Part shown: piece by piece, positions 45,725 through 57,075 of the stretch
How positions within the stretch are numbered: position 1 is the first letter of the stretch
Layout of the letters: each line of letters begins with the position of its first letter
Made by a program: the position numbers and the translations under genes
The notes under the pieces: model-generated
Databases searched by the model: none
What the model was told of the DNA's origin: nothing
The model's input: the letters and a program-made list of their open reading frames with translations, nothing else
NCBI GenBank assembly: GCA_028583685.1
Contig: JAMXIF010000077.1
Location: 15,637,145-15,701,144, forward strand
Origin: Petaurus breviceps papuanus
Taxonomy: Eukaryota > Chordata > Mammalia > Diprotodontia > Petauridae
Reading direction: 5' to 3'
Length of the DNA stretch: 64,000 bases

Positions 45725-46435
45725 GAATGCTTAAAGGGACCTTTGAGACAATCTATTCCAACCCTGTAATTTTACTGATGAGGAAACTGACATCTAAGTA
45801 GGTGGGATGACTAGCCCACTGAAAGAAATGATTATCAAATAACAAATTATTGGGGAGATCCCAAACCTTTCCCAAAAATTTATCCTACCTAGATTATCTT
45901 ATCTAGGTGGAATTGTTGCCCCACCCAAATAGAAACCTTACAAAGATTTTAATCTAAGGTGAATTCTGGCCCATTGTGTTCTCCTGTCAACAAGTTTGGG
46001 CAGTCAGGCAAATATTTTGATTAAATTGTGCAAGGCTGGGGGTGATCTAGAAGTAAATGATATAATCAAAGTCACATCCTCCAGCCCCTCATTACAATAG
46101 GTCCACTTCTCATTATAATATCCATCCTTCTCATTATTTGTCAACCAATAAAAGTTGATTGTCATCTGACAGAACACTCACTATTCCAAAAGCATATAAG
46201 CATCAAGAAGTGGCCATGATTCCTCTTTGATGGTCGGGAAGACAATAAATGCTTTTTGTTTACCACTTGCTAGCTGTGGCTGATAAAACTGGACATAAAT
46301 TTATGCAGAAATTTTGTCTCTTGGTATTTATTTTACTCTACTTACCATAGTCATACATGGAGTTAATGGCAAAGGTCAGACTTGAAATGAGGTCTTAGGA
46401 CTTCAAATCCTCTGATCTGTTCCACCATGATTAGA
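45725..46435 (-). mobile_element. MIR3-type SINE interrupted by an LTR-like insertion
   Basis: AATTTTACTGATGAGGAAACTG...GGATGACTAGCCCA (left) and AGTCATACATGGAGTTAATGG...GGACTTCAAATCCTCTGATC (right) are contiguous in the consensus. Confidence 0.65.
45820..46348 (+). mobile_element. Solo-LTR-like fossil inside MIR3
   Basis: About 530 bp starting TG and ending near CA, with CCAAT (46144-46148), a TATA-like CATATAAG (46193-46200), AATAAA (46244-46249) and a T-rich U5-like end. The split SINE marks both edges. The order fits an LTR; the class is undetermined. Confidence 0.55.
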
Positions 46436-46439
46436 GAGA

Positions 46440-46555
46440 GAATCACAAAGTTAAAGACTTAAGAGATTGAAGAGACCAGAGAGGTAATTTAGCTCAACCC
46501 CACCTAATTTTACAGAGAAGGAAACTGAGGTCAAGATAGGTTAAATGATGTTTCT
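46440..46555 (-). mobile_element. MIR3-type SINE
   Basis: TTTTACAGAGAAGGAAACTG and GGTCAAGATAGGTTAAATGA. Confidence 0.55.
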
Positions 46556-46671
46556 TGTACTTTTAGTTCAAGTTATAATGAAGTTAGATCTTTTTCTTAT
46601 GATCTTTAGAGAAAAACTGAAAATCGTATGAGGAATTGATTAAAGATAAAAGATAAAATTCTACCAAACTA

Positions 46672-46790
46672 TAATTCTTATACCACTTCACCTTATTAGT
46701 CTTCAGTTTTCACACCTGTAAAATGAGAGCATCAAATCTGGTTGTCTCTAAAGACCCTTTCTTTTCTAACATTCTGTGATTCTTTCTACA
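46672..46790 (+). mobile_element. MIR3-type SINE 3' half
   Basis: CACACCTGTAAAATGAGAGC and TCTAACATTCTGTGATTC. Confidence 0.6.
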
Positions 46791-47269
46791 AAAGGGAAAT
46801 AGGTTGGTCAGACAACCTACCAAGAGGCAGGCCCAGAATACAAAGCAAACTTCAGGAAAAGTTCTGGATTAGTGACACAAGGCTCAGTTGCAGGCTTTGG
46901 AAATAATTTTCCCAGATGGTCAGCAATAATAGGACACACAGTTCACCTTTTTTTTTTTTTTCTTTTCAGTCTAAGAAATACTGTTAGTCCATTTTTTTTT
47001 CTGAGAACTGATTGAAACTTGAAAGAAGGGGAGGAAATTGAAGACCTCTTATCTCTTGGCCCCCAGCCCTAATGCAGTTCGTGTCCATAATGACTAGCTC
47101 TGGCTGAATTAATTAGTGCTCCTTTCTCTGGAGTTCTGCAACTCAAACACCATTAAGACTGGTCCCCAAAATTAAATATATTAATTCCCTGGAAATAATT
47201 CTTTCAGAATACTGTTTGGTCCTTCCTAGAGATAGGGAATGGGTTACTTGAGTGAGGCAATAACCTGCA

Positions 47270-47430
47270 GTAGCATGATGGGAAAAGAAAAATTTAGTTT
47301 CAGAAGTCTCTGTTCAAGTCTTGGTTCTGCTATCTGGGTGGCATTGAATAAACTGCTTACATAGTCTATAGTAACATTTCCTTGTGGCTAAAATGAGAGA
47401 GTTGAATTAGAAAAGTTCTTTGCAATAGCC
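47270..47430 (+). mobile_element. MIR3-type SINE
   Basis: TGTTCAAGTCTTGGTTCTGC and AAAATGAGAGAGTTGAATTAG. Confidence 0.55.
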
Positions 47431-48090
47431 TTTAACCTGTAGTCTGTGATCTTGTTTGTTTGTTTGGTTTATTTATATTCTGGTAATACTTTATAACTGG
47501 TCTTCATTGTATTGTATTCCTATAGATTTTACTCAGTGGATGTTCTGAGGAGTCCAAAGGCTTCACCAGCCTGCCAAAGGGGTTCAGAACATAAAAAAGG
47601 TCAAGAATCACTCTTCCATGACATCTCTAAAATCTCTCCATCTTTGTATTTCTACCAGACAATTGATGCTAGGAAAAGTAAGTATCAAGTACTGGCCTCC
47701 TATAATATTATATAGGGTAAGTTTAAATAGTCTCAAAGTTAAAGTGGTATTTTATTTGATTGTGAATTTAAGTCTAAAAACGGTTTCTTTGTTAAACAAG
47801 TTGGGACAAAGTCACCTAAGAACTCTTGGAATCTAGGAATTCCTGGAATTGATCTGAAGGCTAAGGGATACCATCTTTAGGAAAACATGAAGACCTTGCC
47901 TTTTCAGTTTTTCTCCCTAACTTCCAGAAACTTTAGCTTAGTTCCAGGAACTAGCTTCAAAAAACAAACAAAAAAGATCAGATTAACTCTAACCCTAATC
48001 ATAGACATTCTTTCCCTTTCTTTAATTTAAAGGTGATTCCTGGATCTAATTCCCTAAAAAAATGAAATTATGGGTCTTAAAAAACACCCT
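47431..48090. other. No feature seen
   Basis: AT-rich intron; no element I can name. Confidence 0.35.
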
Positions 48091-48094
48091 GAAA

Positions 48095-48315
48095 ACATTT
48101 ATATAATCTTCTAAGGCTTACAAAGCTCTTTACATGTATTATCTCCTGTGATTCTCATGAAAAAGGTGTGAAGGAGGTGCTATTATTATCTGCATTTTGT
48201 AGATAAGGAAATTAATGTTCATCTAAGTTAGTGACTGTTCTAGGGTCACATACTCTAGTTTCTAAGGCAGTATTCAAACCTAGGTTTTCTAGTCCAGGAC
48301 TCTTATCTACTAGGG
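48095..48315 (-). mobile_element. THER1/MIR-type SINE
   Basis: GTATTATCTCCTGTGATTCTC and ATTTTGTAGATAAGGAAATT. Confidence 0.7.
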
Positions 48316-48765
48316 TGAAAGAAATTAAACTCATCAGTCTTGTGTAAGCAAAAACCTCCTTTCAGACTTAGATTGGGAATGCCCACCTTTTTCCCCTTCC
48401 AACAGATCAAGAGGTAGAAGGACATTTGCCAGGGAGTTAAAGCTCTTTTCAAAAACCTGGGAGCTCAACTCTCTAAGTTACCCCTTACCCCCAGGGATGC
48501 TGAGAAAAGAACAATAAGTTAAGGTAACCAAGGTCTAGCTGTACTAATGTTGGTCACAGGGAGTAGAGATTCCCGGTGACTTATACTTGAACAGGGAGGA
48601 ATTTCCTTTGGGGAAGGGAGCATGACATTTGATTTCTCACAAAGGTTCAGTGTCCTTGTCTGGTCACATAGAAGTGTCTTGCCTGAGAGGTGCACTGTTT
48701 GGGTTTGCAACTCATTATCAACAGCTGTTCAATGCTGGATTTTTTTTTAATTTTTGGGAGGTGGG
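48316..48765. other. No feature seen
   Basis: Single-copy-looking intron. Confidence 0.35.
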
Positions 48766-48769
48766 TTAG

Positions 48770-48945
48770 GATAGAGAGGTTGCTTTAGTTTTGTTTGTTT
48801 TGAGGGGGGAGGCGAGGCAGTCAGGGTTAAGTGACTTGCCCAAGGTCACACAGCTAGTGTCAAGTGTCTGAGGCCAGATTTGAACTAAGTTCCTCCTGAC
48901 TTCAGGGTGGGTGCTCTATTCACTGCACCACCTAGTTGCCCCTTT
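48770..48945 (-). mobile_element. WSINE1-like SINE
   Basis: GGTTAAGTGACTTGCCCAAGG, AGATTTGAACTAAGTTCC and CACCACCTAGTTGCCCC. Confidence 0.85.
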
Positions 48946-49224
48946 AGTTTTAATCTTACAAGAATAGGTATTGTCCAGACTATGGTTTTCCATTAGCTGG
49001 ATACCTCAAGCTCATTCTTGATTATTATATACCTTGGATAGATAGCATAAATGGATAATGATGTCAGCTTAGAATGAAACAGGACGATGCATCTGGGCTA
49101 TGTTGCACACAGAAGATTGTGGAACTTTAATGACTTCAATCCTCTCCCTGAAATGAAGGTCTATGTATTTAATCACAATATTTAACCTATATTAATTTAC
49201 AGCTTTGAGTCATGAAATAAAATT

Positions 49225-49445
49225 GGTGGCATGCTAGTAAATGTTTAACAATTGTCCTTAAAAAGTACACCTCAATTACTTTTAAGTTTAATCTACACTA
49301 TTAAAATTGTCTCTATTACTTCAGTCTAGAAAATCAATAAAATAATAAATCAAGTCCTGATTTGTAGTATTTCCTGATTTCCAGATGTAAATGCTGACAC
49401 TGGAAATTTAATAACTAGCTCTCTGAGCTGGTTTGAGATGACTTC
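49225..49445. repeat. Unnamed dispersed repeat, copy 2 of 3
   Basis: GCTAGTAAATGTTTAACAATT, TCTAGAAAATCAATAAAATAA, CAAGTCCTGATTTGTAGTAT and CTCTGAGCTGGTTTGAGATG. Confidence 0.7.
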
Positions 49446-49587
49446 AGCAGACCCCTGACAATAATGAACACTCAGAGGGCAATGGAAAGGCACAGGATGA
49501 ATGTACACAGGATGCAGCACATGAATAAGGAATTACAAAGAAGAACTGTTGTAAAGGATGTTTATTATCAAAGAAATGAATGATAAT

Positions 49588-49786
49588 ATAAATATGTATG
49601 TGTATATATATGCACATTATGTATATATTATATAAATATATATAGAGAGAGAGGGACAGGGAGAGAGGGAGGGAGACAGGCAGAGAGGCAGAGAGGGAGA
49701 GAGAGAGGGAAGGAGGGAGACAGGCAGAGGCAGAGAAGAAGAGAGGGAGGGAGACAGGCAGAGAGGGAGAGAGGGAGAGTGTGTCA
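49588..49786. repeat. (TA)n then GA-rich minisatellite
   Basis: TA-rich sequence leads into purine tract. GGAGGGAGACAGGCAGAG occurs three times at irregular spacing (about 49667, 49712 and 49746). Confidence 0.85.
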
Positions 49787-50965
49787 AATGGGTGACTTAG
49801 GATGAAAAGGATTATTTAACCCATGTACACCACTGGTATCATTACTCATTTTGTGAAGAGAACTAGAAGCCACGGAAGGTCCCTTAACATGTTGGGGGAT
49901 CCTCTATAGTCAGTAACCCACAGGGTAGGCAGATACAGATGAGCAGTGTTCTGCATCATGAAAAGAAACATTGACATTAATGAAATCACAGACTCATCCA
50001 AGTATGTGAGTAATACTGCATGACCTATTTAAGTTCTTATTTAAATAAAACTTATTTTCAGAAAGAGGGGAGGAAAAGAAAAAGGAATGAGAAAGAGGCA
50101 GAGACACAGAGAGACACAGAGAGACTGACTCCTGAGACAGTGGGGCTGTTGGGTAAGCATCATATGACTGATTCAAAAGACCCTCCTTGTTCTTAACCCA
50201 GATTTTAGCCTGGGATTTGTGAACTTAAACAAACAAGCAAACCATTTTAATGACATCGTATTTCAATATAATTTGCTTCCTTTGTAATATTATGTATTTA
50301 ATTTAATTCATTGAAACACTCTGAGAAAGGAACTGATTCATTGGCTTCATCAGATTGCCATGGAGTTCATTGACACACACACAAAAGATAAAGAACCCCA
50401 GCTTTAAGCATGTTTTATTTTTGCCTAGTTTCAGAAGATATCTGAGGTAAGCCTACAATTGAATAGGAGGGGGAGGGAGGCTGGGTTGCATTTGAGTAAC
50501 TGCAGAGTGTTTCCAAGATCCCAGGCTGCTTCCGCCCACCGAAGCACATTTTTCTTACACCCACATTCTCCCTTTGATGCTATGGTTCTAGGAATCATCA
50601 AATAGTCCAGTCCCAAGAAGAATCACAATGGCTCATGATTTGAAGGGTGACAGAGAATTGCAAGGTGGGTATAAGGAAGTTGCAGCATATTATCTATATT
50701 GATGAAATGACAGATTCATCATTGAAGTAGCAGATGTATCAATTCCAAAGAGGGCAAAAGAATTGACAAGGCTTTACTAATTCCTAGTTTTGCAGAGATC
50801 CATATAAAATGTCTTTTCATACTCTATATTGCCTTAGGTGGGGTGCTACTAAAACGATGTGACTGATTCCACAGACCACACACTGATTATCCAACCTCTG
50901 CCCTCTACTATTACTACAAGGAATCTAGGACTTTTCTTCATTGTGGTATTGAAAAAAAAAAGATG
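49787..50965. other. No gene or clear repeat
   Basis: About 1.2 kb of intron with a short GA-rich patch (50088-50135). Confidence 0.35.
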
Positions 50966-50969
50966 AACA

Positions 50970-51095
50970 AATGAAAAAAAGCGTTTAATAAGTGCTTACT
51001 TTGTTCTAAACACTGTGCTAAGCCCTGGAGATACAAACACAAAGTAAACATAGTCTCTGTCCTCAAGGAATTCACATTCTAGTAGGGAAATTTCC
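50970..51095 (-). mobile_element. L2 3' end
   Basis: AATAAGTGCTTACTTTGTTC, ACACTGTGCTAAGCCCTGGAG and CTGTCCTCAAGGAATTCACA. Confidence 0.75.
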
Positions 51096-51304
51096 TGTAT
51101 TCTAGGAGTGGTGGCCAGAGGGGGCCACTTTGGTCTGGAAAGTTATGAGAATAGTAACTGATGCCCTAAGAGCACAGATTGACACATGATCCATGGCAAA
51201 GTTGATTTGAATATGGTTCACTGGTTACAGAACCTAAAATGATGGTGTCAGGGGTAGGAGGAGATAGTAAAATTCCATTGCTGAGGCCATGGGGGGAAAA
51301 TATT

Positions 51305-51555
51305 GTTGTTCACTTGTAACAATCATGTCTTCTTCTTTGTGATCCCATTTGGAGTTTTCTTGGCAAAGATACCGAAGTGGTTTGCCATTTCCTTCTTTAG
51401 CTCATTTTACAGATAAACTGAGGCAAACAGGGTTAGGAGACTTATCCAGGGCTATGTAGCTATTAAGTGTCTGAGGTCAGATCTGAATTCACAAAGATGA
51501 ATCTTTCTGAGTCCAGGCCCACTGCTCTATCCATTGTGCTACCTAGCTGCCCCCC
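51305..51555 (-). mobile_element. MAR1-type SINE
   Basis: CCCATTTGGAGTTTTCTTGG, AAGTGGTTTGCCATTTCCTT and CATTGTGCTACCTAGCTGCC. Confidence 0.85.
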
Positions 51556-51849
51556 ATGGAAGAAATAGTCAGACAATATACAGTGAAATAAAACATAGTG
51601 ATTGGATTTTCCTGAAATAGTCTGGGAAAGGTAGTCACCAGTCAATAGGAAAGGGATTCAAGGGCAGAAATTCCTCTAAGTTTTGGTGTCTGATGCGGGT
51701 GGCAAGGTGGTAGAGACCTGTCCCTGTCCTTTTTTTCCATGCTCTGTCTCCAGCAAAATACATCAGTTACAGAGATGAGCTATTTAACAACTGGCTAGGG
51801 ATGATGGGGCTAGAGCCTGGGAAGGAGGAGTGGGAAGGGAATAAGATCA

Positions 51850-52030
51850 GACATTCACACCATATACTATTAAATTTAATCTGCATTGTTAACATTTCTG
51901 TCCTTCATTTCCTTAAGTCTAGACAATCAACAAAACAATCAAGCCCTGATTTGTAGCATTTACTGGTTTCTAATGTGTGAAAGCTCACACTAAAAATGTA
52001 ACAATCAGGAAGTATGGCTAGGACTGACTC
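51850..52030. repeat. Unnamed dispersed repeat, copy 3 of 3
   Basis: TTCCTTAAGTCTAGACAATC, CAAGCCCTGATTTGTAGCAT and CACACTAAAAATGTAACAAT. Confidence 0.7.
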
Positions 52031-52214
52031 CAGCTCTGTTGAACAAATGCATCACCTTTTAAGCAAGCATCTGCAAACAGCGCAGAACAGGGTAATCAAT
52101 TAGGTTCCAGAAACACAACCCAGATAAAAACCATGAGCTGTCTGTGGTGGTGATTATAGATAGCCCTTTAAGAAGACTATGACCAGAGGCTCTAGCAACA
52201 TTAGCAGCAATTGC

Positions 52215-52890
52215 TTTAGATTTAAGGTTTGTAGAATATTTCCTCTAAATCATTTGTAATTAGAGAAATACAAATTAATAGAACTGAGGTGTCACTTTAC
52301 AACTGTCAGATTGACAAACATGACAGAAAAGAAAAATGACAAATGCTGAAGAGGACCTGGAAAAATTGGGACACTAATGCACTATTGGTGGAGTTGTGAA
52401 TTGGTCCAACCATTCTGGAGAATAATTTGAAACTTTATCCAAAGGCCTATAAAACTTCATAGCCTTTGACCAAGGAACATCACTACTAGGTTTGTATTTC
52501 AAAGAGATCAAAGAAAAGGGGAAAGTATCTGTTTTTATGGGAGCTCTTTGTGGTGGCAAAGAATTTGATATTGAAGGGATGCCCATCAACTGGGGAATGG
52601 CTGAACAAGTTGTGGCATTCATTTGTGATAAAATACTATCGTGCTATAAAAAAAAGAATGAGCAAGATGAATTCAGAAAAACCGGAGAAGATTTATATGA
52701 ACTGATACAAAATGAAGTGAGAAGAACCAGGAGAACATTGTACATAGTATTATTATAAAAATGATCAATTTTGAAAGACTTAGTTATGCTGATCAATACA
52801 ATGATCCAAGACAATTAATTTCAAAGGACTCAGGATGAAAATTGCTATCTACCTCAAGAAAAACCTGATACACTCTAAATGCAGATTGAA
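52215..52890 (+). mobile_element. L1 ORF2 3' end
   Basis: AGAGAAATACAAATTAATAG, GGTGGAGTTGTGAATTGGTC, AACTGGGGAATGGCTGAACA and AACCAGGAGAACATTGTACA follow the C-terminal part of marsupial L1 ORF2. A 3' segment is in the frame translated at 52492-52758. Confidence 0.9.
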
Positions 52891-52892
52891 TC

Positions 52893-52980
52893 ATATTTTT
52901 TTCCTTCCTTCCTCCCTTTCTCCCTTCTTTCCTTCCTCCTTCCCTTCCCCACTTCCTTCCTTCTTCTCTCCTCTTTATTT
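52893..52980. repeat. (TTCC)n pyrimidine tract
   Basis: CTTCC/CTCC units at the tail of the L1 fragment. Confidence 0.85.
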
Positions 52981-53024
52981 TGCAGTGTCTAATATAGTAA
53001 TGTGTTTTGCATGGGGAAAAATTT

Positions 53025-53130
53025 ATAGAGCATTTCCCTTAAAACAACCCTATAAGGTTGGTAATATGAGTATTTTTAAGGCTGAGACCTAAAGAAGCCA
53101 ATTTGCCAAAGATCATATGGCTAAGCATGT
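53025..53130 (-). mobile_element. MIR fragment
   Basis: AACAACCCTATAAGGTTGGT and CCAAAGATCATATGGCTAAG. Confidence 0.5.
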
Positions 53131-53199
53131 GTAAGGGTTGGGCTGCCACCTCAAATATTTCAGTACCAAGGCTAGGGCAATTTCTTCTTCACTGTAGAA

Positions 53200-53292
53200 C
53201 ATCTATATAAATCTATAAATATCCTTGTATATATAATCTATCTGATATATCTAATATCCCTAATATAGCTATATATTAAATTTATAAATATC
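53200..53292. repeat. AT-rich low-complexity
   Basis: Degenerate TATAAATCTA units. Confidence 0.7.
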
Positions 53293-53680
53293 TCTTCCAC
53301 TGAAAGTGGAAAAAGGTTCCCACCAGCCTGCCTATGCACCGTAGGAGCCTTTTCTCTCCAGATGGTCTGGTCCTTTGATACAGCATGGAATCTCAAAGAG
53401 CTGAAGCCCTGAATGAACCATCCTCCCCTCCCTGCCTTTGGATTTTAGGAGAAAAAAAAAAACAAAAGCAAACACATTTGCTATATTCATATATATATAC
53501 AAACCAAATAGATCCTTCAACTTCTAGAATAACACAAATCCAACCCACCATCATATACCACCTTCTTCCATATCATTACAGTTATTAGTTATCTGCACAT
53601 TTAAAAAAAACCTGTTATTTCATCAGGATTGGGAGTTTCTACTGAGGAATTTTCTATCCTGATGCAGAATCACCTTCTTT
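53293..53680. other. No feature seen
   Basis: Intronic sequence with no recognisable element. Confidence 0.35.
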
Positions 53681-53684
53681 AATA

Positions 53685-53940
53685 ATAACAATAGCAGCAT
53701 TCATGTATCAGTTTAAGGTTTTCAAAGTGCTTTACAAATAATATTTCACTTTATCCTCATAACAGCCTGGGGAGATTGATGCTTTTATTATCCCACTTTT
53801 ACAAATGATGAAATGAGGAAAACTGAGGTAGACAGAGGTTAAATAACTTGTTTAGGGTCACACAGAGAGGATGGAATTGAACTGAAGTGCTCCTGACTTC
53901 AGGTCCAGCATTCTCTTCACTGAGCTACCTAGTTACCTAT
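53685..53940 (-). mobile_element. THER1/MIR-type SINE
   Basis: AAGTGCTTTACAAATAATAT, ATTATCCCACTTTTACAAAT and CTGAGCTACCTAGTTACC. Confidence 0.8.
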
Positions 53941-53949
53941 AGGTAAGTT

Positions 53950-54105
53950 GTAGTTTAATTTCATAGAGTTGCTTGGTGACACTGAGAGGTTAAAAGTGAT
54001 TTTGCTCAAGGTCTCCCAGCTAGCACATGACAGAGGGAAGAATGGAACTCAGGTCTCCCTGAATCTGAGGTCAGCTCTCTAGTCACTTAGTCCTACTGTG
54101 TCTCT
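53950..54105 (-). mobile_element. MIR-type SINE
   Basis: AGGTCTCCCAGCTAGCACAT and GGAACTCAGGTCTCCCTGAA. Confidence 0.6.
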
Positions 54106-54349
54106 CATCTATATCATATAATGCTGAAGGTCAGAACAATATTCCTAAAATCCTATGAGGTAGTAAATCAATTGTATTTACTATATTCTCCTAAGGCAGG
54201 AAATTTGACTGATATATTTCAGAAAAGTTTCCTCTATTGACAAGGGTTAGAACAAACAATTGGTGAGCTCTTGATTAATCAGATTAATTTCCACTCCTTG
54301 AACTTTCTGTTTTACCAGAATAGGTCTCTATGGAGCAATAATAGGGAGG

Positions 54350-54515
54350 CATCATGGGAGAAGTACTGGTTCAGGAGTTTGAGGACTTAGGTTCAAATCT
54401 CACCCACGATACTTATGACCTCTGTGACCTTGGACAAGTTTTAGGATCCTCATCCAGGAAATTAAAGGTGCCTTGAGGTCCCACTAGCTCTAGAATGATA
54501 ATTCTATAATACACA
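54350..54515 (+). mobile_element. MIR3-type SINE with CR1/L3-like tail
   Basis: TAGGTTCAAATCTCACCCAC, CTGTGACCTTGGACAAGTTT and GGTCCCACTAGCTCTAGAAT. Confidence 0.7.
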
Positions 54516-54649
54516 TGCGCACACTTATGCCTTCCCTCTCCTGACTCTAGACTCAGATGTTGCTCCTTGCACACATCTCTGAAAAGCCTTCAGGTCTTTG
54601 TGAAGCTCTGACTTCTTATTTCCCAGAGCTGTCATTTGCTGATGCTAGG

Positions 54650-54890
54650 GCAGGATGCTGAAACTAGGTATCCATCCCCTTCCTATAACTAGCCCAACTG
54701 CAACATTCCTAACAAGTAGTCACCTAATTTGCATTTAAAGTGATGGAGAACTCAGTACTCTTTAGAGTAGCTCATTCTATGTTGGACAGCCCTAATTGTT
54801 AGGAAGTTTTTCCTTAGGCTGAGCTCGATTTTACTTCCCTTTCATTTTCATGTCTTGGTTCTGCTCCCACACCCCCAGTGTCAAGCAAGA
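54650..54890 (-). mobile_element. CR1/L3 LINE 3' end
   Basis: AGTAGCTCATTCTATGTTGG and CCTAATTGTTAGGAAGTTTTT. Confidence 0.65.
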
Positions 54891-54894
54891 TAAC

Positions 54895-55000
54895 TCTTAA
54901 AGAATATTGGAGCAGGAAGAGACCAGAAATATAATCAAGTCTGACCTAGAGATTAAAATGAGACTTAGAAAAGAAAGGTGACTTGGTGTCACACACACAA
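54895..55000 (-). mobile_element. MIR3-type fragment
   Basis: GGAGCAGGAAGAGACCAGAA and GGTGACTTGGTGTCACACA. Confidence 0.5.
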
Positions 55001-55002
55001 GG

Positions 55003-55282
55003 AAGGCAGCTAGGTTGGCAGCATCGTGCATAGAGCACTGGGTCTGGAGTCAGGAGGACCTGAGTTCAAATATGACCTTAGGCACTTAGTATCTATGTGA
55101 CCTTTGGTAAATCACTTCACCTCTGCTTGCCTCAGTTTCCAGAGCTGTGAAATAGGATAATAATAGCACCTACCTCCTCAGGAAGTTGCAAAGATCAAAT
55201 GAAATTATATCTGTAAAGCATTTAGTATAGCACCTGGCACAGAGCCTTAGGTATTTACTGTTTGCTCTCTGTCCCTTAGGGG
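55003..55282 (+). mobile_element. THER1/MIR-type SINE with L2-like tail
   Basis: GGCAGCTAGGTTGGCAGCATC, AGGACCTGAGTTCAAATATG, GATAATAATAGCACCTACCT and ATAGCACCTGGCACAGAGC. Confidence 0.85.
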
Positions 55283-55374
55283 GGAAACAGAGGCTCAAAC
55301 CCAGGTCATAGAACTCCAAGTCTCGTATTGTCATTCCACTCCACCATGGTGTCTGCCAGCCACACGGTGGCAAA

Positions 55375-56020
55375 TATTTCACAGAACTTCAGATTCTTTG
55401 AGTTCGATGGAACTTCAGAAGCCATCAATAAATCCAACTCCCACCTGAATGAGAATGCCCTTTATAGTATCACAGACAAGTGGTCACTCAGGTTCTGGTT
55501 AAAGTTCGATGGAAGTAGGGATAATGCACTGATTCCTAAGGTTGCTTATTCTATTTGAGGACAGAGCAAATTCATAGGGAATTTTTCTTTTTCTTGTTGA
55601 GTCTTTTCAGCCATGTCTGCCTCTTCATGACCTTATTTGGAGTTTTTTTGGCAGAGGAACTGAAGAAGTTTTCCTTTTCCTTCTCCAACTCACCTGAGAC
55701 AAAGATATTAAGTGACTTCCCCAAGGTCACACAGCTAGTAAGTATCTGAAGCCAAATTTGAACTCAGGTCCTCCTGACTCCAGACCCAGTGCTCTATTCA
55801 TGGCACCACCTAGCTGCCCTGAGTTATTCTCACAAGCCTAAGTCTGCCTCTACAACTTTCACCCTTTGCTTCTAGTTCTGCTCTCTGGGTCCAAACAGTA
55901 CAAGTTTCACATGTCTTTCATGTGACAGCTCTTCAAATAATGAAATAACATCAGGTTTCCCACTGAGTCTTCAGGTTAAATATCTCCAGTTCCTTCAAAT
56001 GATCTCCTGAAGTTTTTTAT
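55375..56020 (-). mobile_element. CR1/L3 LINE 3' end, split by a MAR1 SINE
   Basis: CACAGACAAGTGGTCACTCA (left) and TAAGTCTGCCTCTACAACTT...CTTCTAGTTCTGCTCTCTGG (right) are consecutive in reverse-complement CR1. Confidence 0.7.
55600..55822 (-). mobile_element. MAR1-type SINE inserted in CR1
   Basis: CTTATTTGGAGTTTTTTTGG, CCCAAGGTCACACAGCTAGT and GCACCACCTAGCTGCCC. Confidence 0.85.
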
Positions 56021-56880
56021 TGTATCCTTACTAAACATTCCCTTCTTTTTTGTCTTAGAAACAGGGTAGAGATGGGGAACTTATAATCATGTTAGGTTCA
56101 GGGGAAAGTCAGCAACCTTACAGAGAGAGAGTCTGGATCCCAACTCACATTGGAGTAGTAGAGGAAACAGCTAGAACAATGAGATGGGAAGGGTGAGTGC
56201 TGGGAGGAGGTGAAAACAGAGGAAAAGAGAGAACTTTGCAGCTGAGGTGTCTGCCAAGTCCGTGGTGGAGAGGTCAAATGTCACCACGTTTCACCAAGTG
56301 TCAAGGTTAAAGCAGGAGGGTAGGAGGATACTATGGCTGCTGAAGATATGGGGGGAAATGCTGAAATTCCATCTGTTTCAACACTATCATGTGGGGGTGG
56401 CGCATAGGGGAAGGAGAAGGCTGTTACGCCATGTCTTTCCCAAAGCAGACCTCCTTAGTATTCTCCCTCCTCCAAACTCTCTATAACATAGCTTTTACAC
56501 AATCTGAACAGGATGTTCTTAGGGTGGAGGCGTCCAGGGACACGGTAAACGTGGCTAGAACATATGGAAGCCTGTACTGTGACTGCCTGAAAGGGTCCCC
56601 AACCCACAGAGAAGAAATAAGATCAGGCTTAAGGAGCTTTCGGAAATTGCTGAGTGGGAGCCTAGAGGAGACCAGAGATCATTTCTTTTTCTATGGGAGT
56701 AGTTTGTTTGACTTTGTCATTGTTTTTGTTCTGTTATTGAGCACTATACCAATACATGTAGAAAATTTGTATGATCCAAATACAGTAAAAGTAAGACCAG
56801 AAGAACTCCAGAACAAGGGTCCCTAGGTGCTGCTCTGAAGCACTGAGGATACTTGTCAGACATTCCACAAAGGTGTAGCA
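56021..56880. other. No gene or repeat recognised
   Basis: About 860 bp of single-copy-looking intron. A plus-strand frame of 145 codons (56389-56826) has no known motif and no obvious splice context, and is judged chance. Confidence 0.4.
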
Positions 56881-56884
56881 GATC

Positions 56885-57075
56885 ATAGGACTCACAGATG
56901 TAGGGCTAGAATGGACTTCAGGGGCTAGCTATGTCAGCTTTTATCATTTTAAAGGGATGAGGAAAGGCAGGCCCAGAGAGGAGTAGTGATTTACCCAAAG
57001 TCACAGGGGAACTAAAGAAATAGAATCAAAATTCAAACCCGGGAGTTTTTGCTCCCACTGTACTAATCTGCTTCA
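56885..57075 (-). mobile_element. MIR3-type SINE
   Basis: ATGTAGGGCTAGAATGGACTT, GCAGGCCCAGAGAGGAGTAG and CAAAATTCAAACCCGGGAG. Confidence 0.65.

Noticed and set aside
52492-52758. 88-codon frame that could be a small gene
   Set aside because: It is the C-terminal end of L1 ORF2.
56389-56826. 145-codon frame, plus strand
   Set aside because: No recognisable motif apart from one hydrophobic stretch; antisense to RGS5 and without gene signals.
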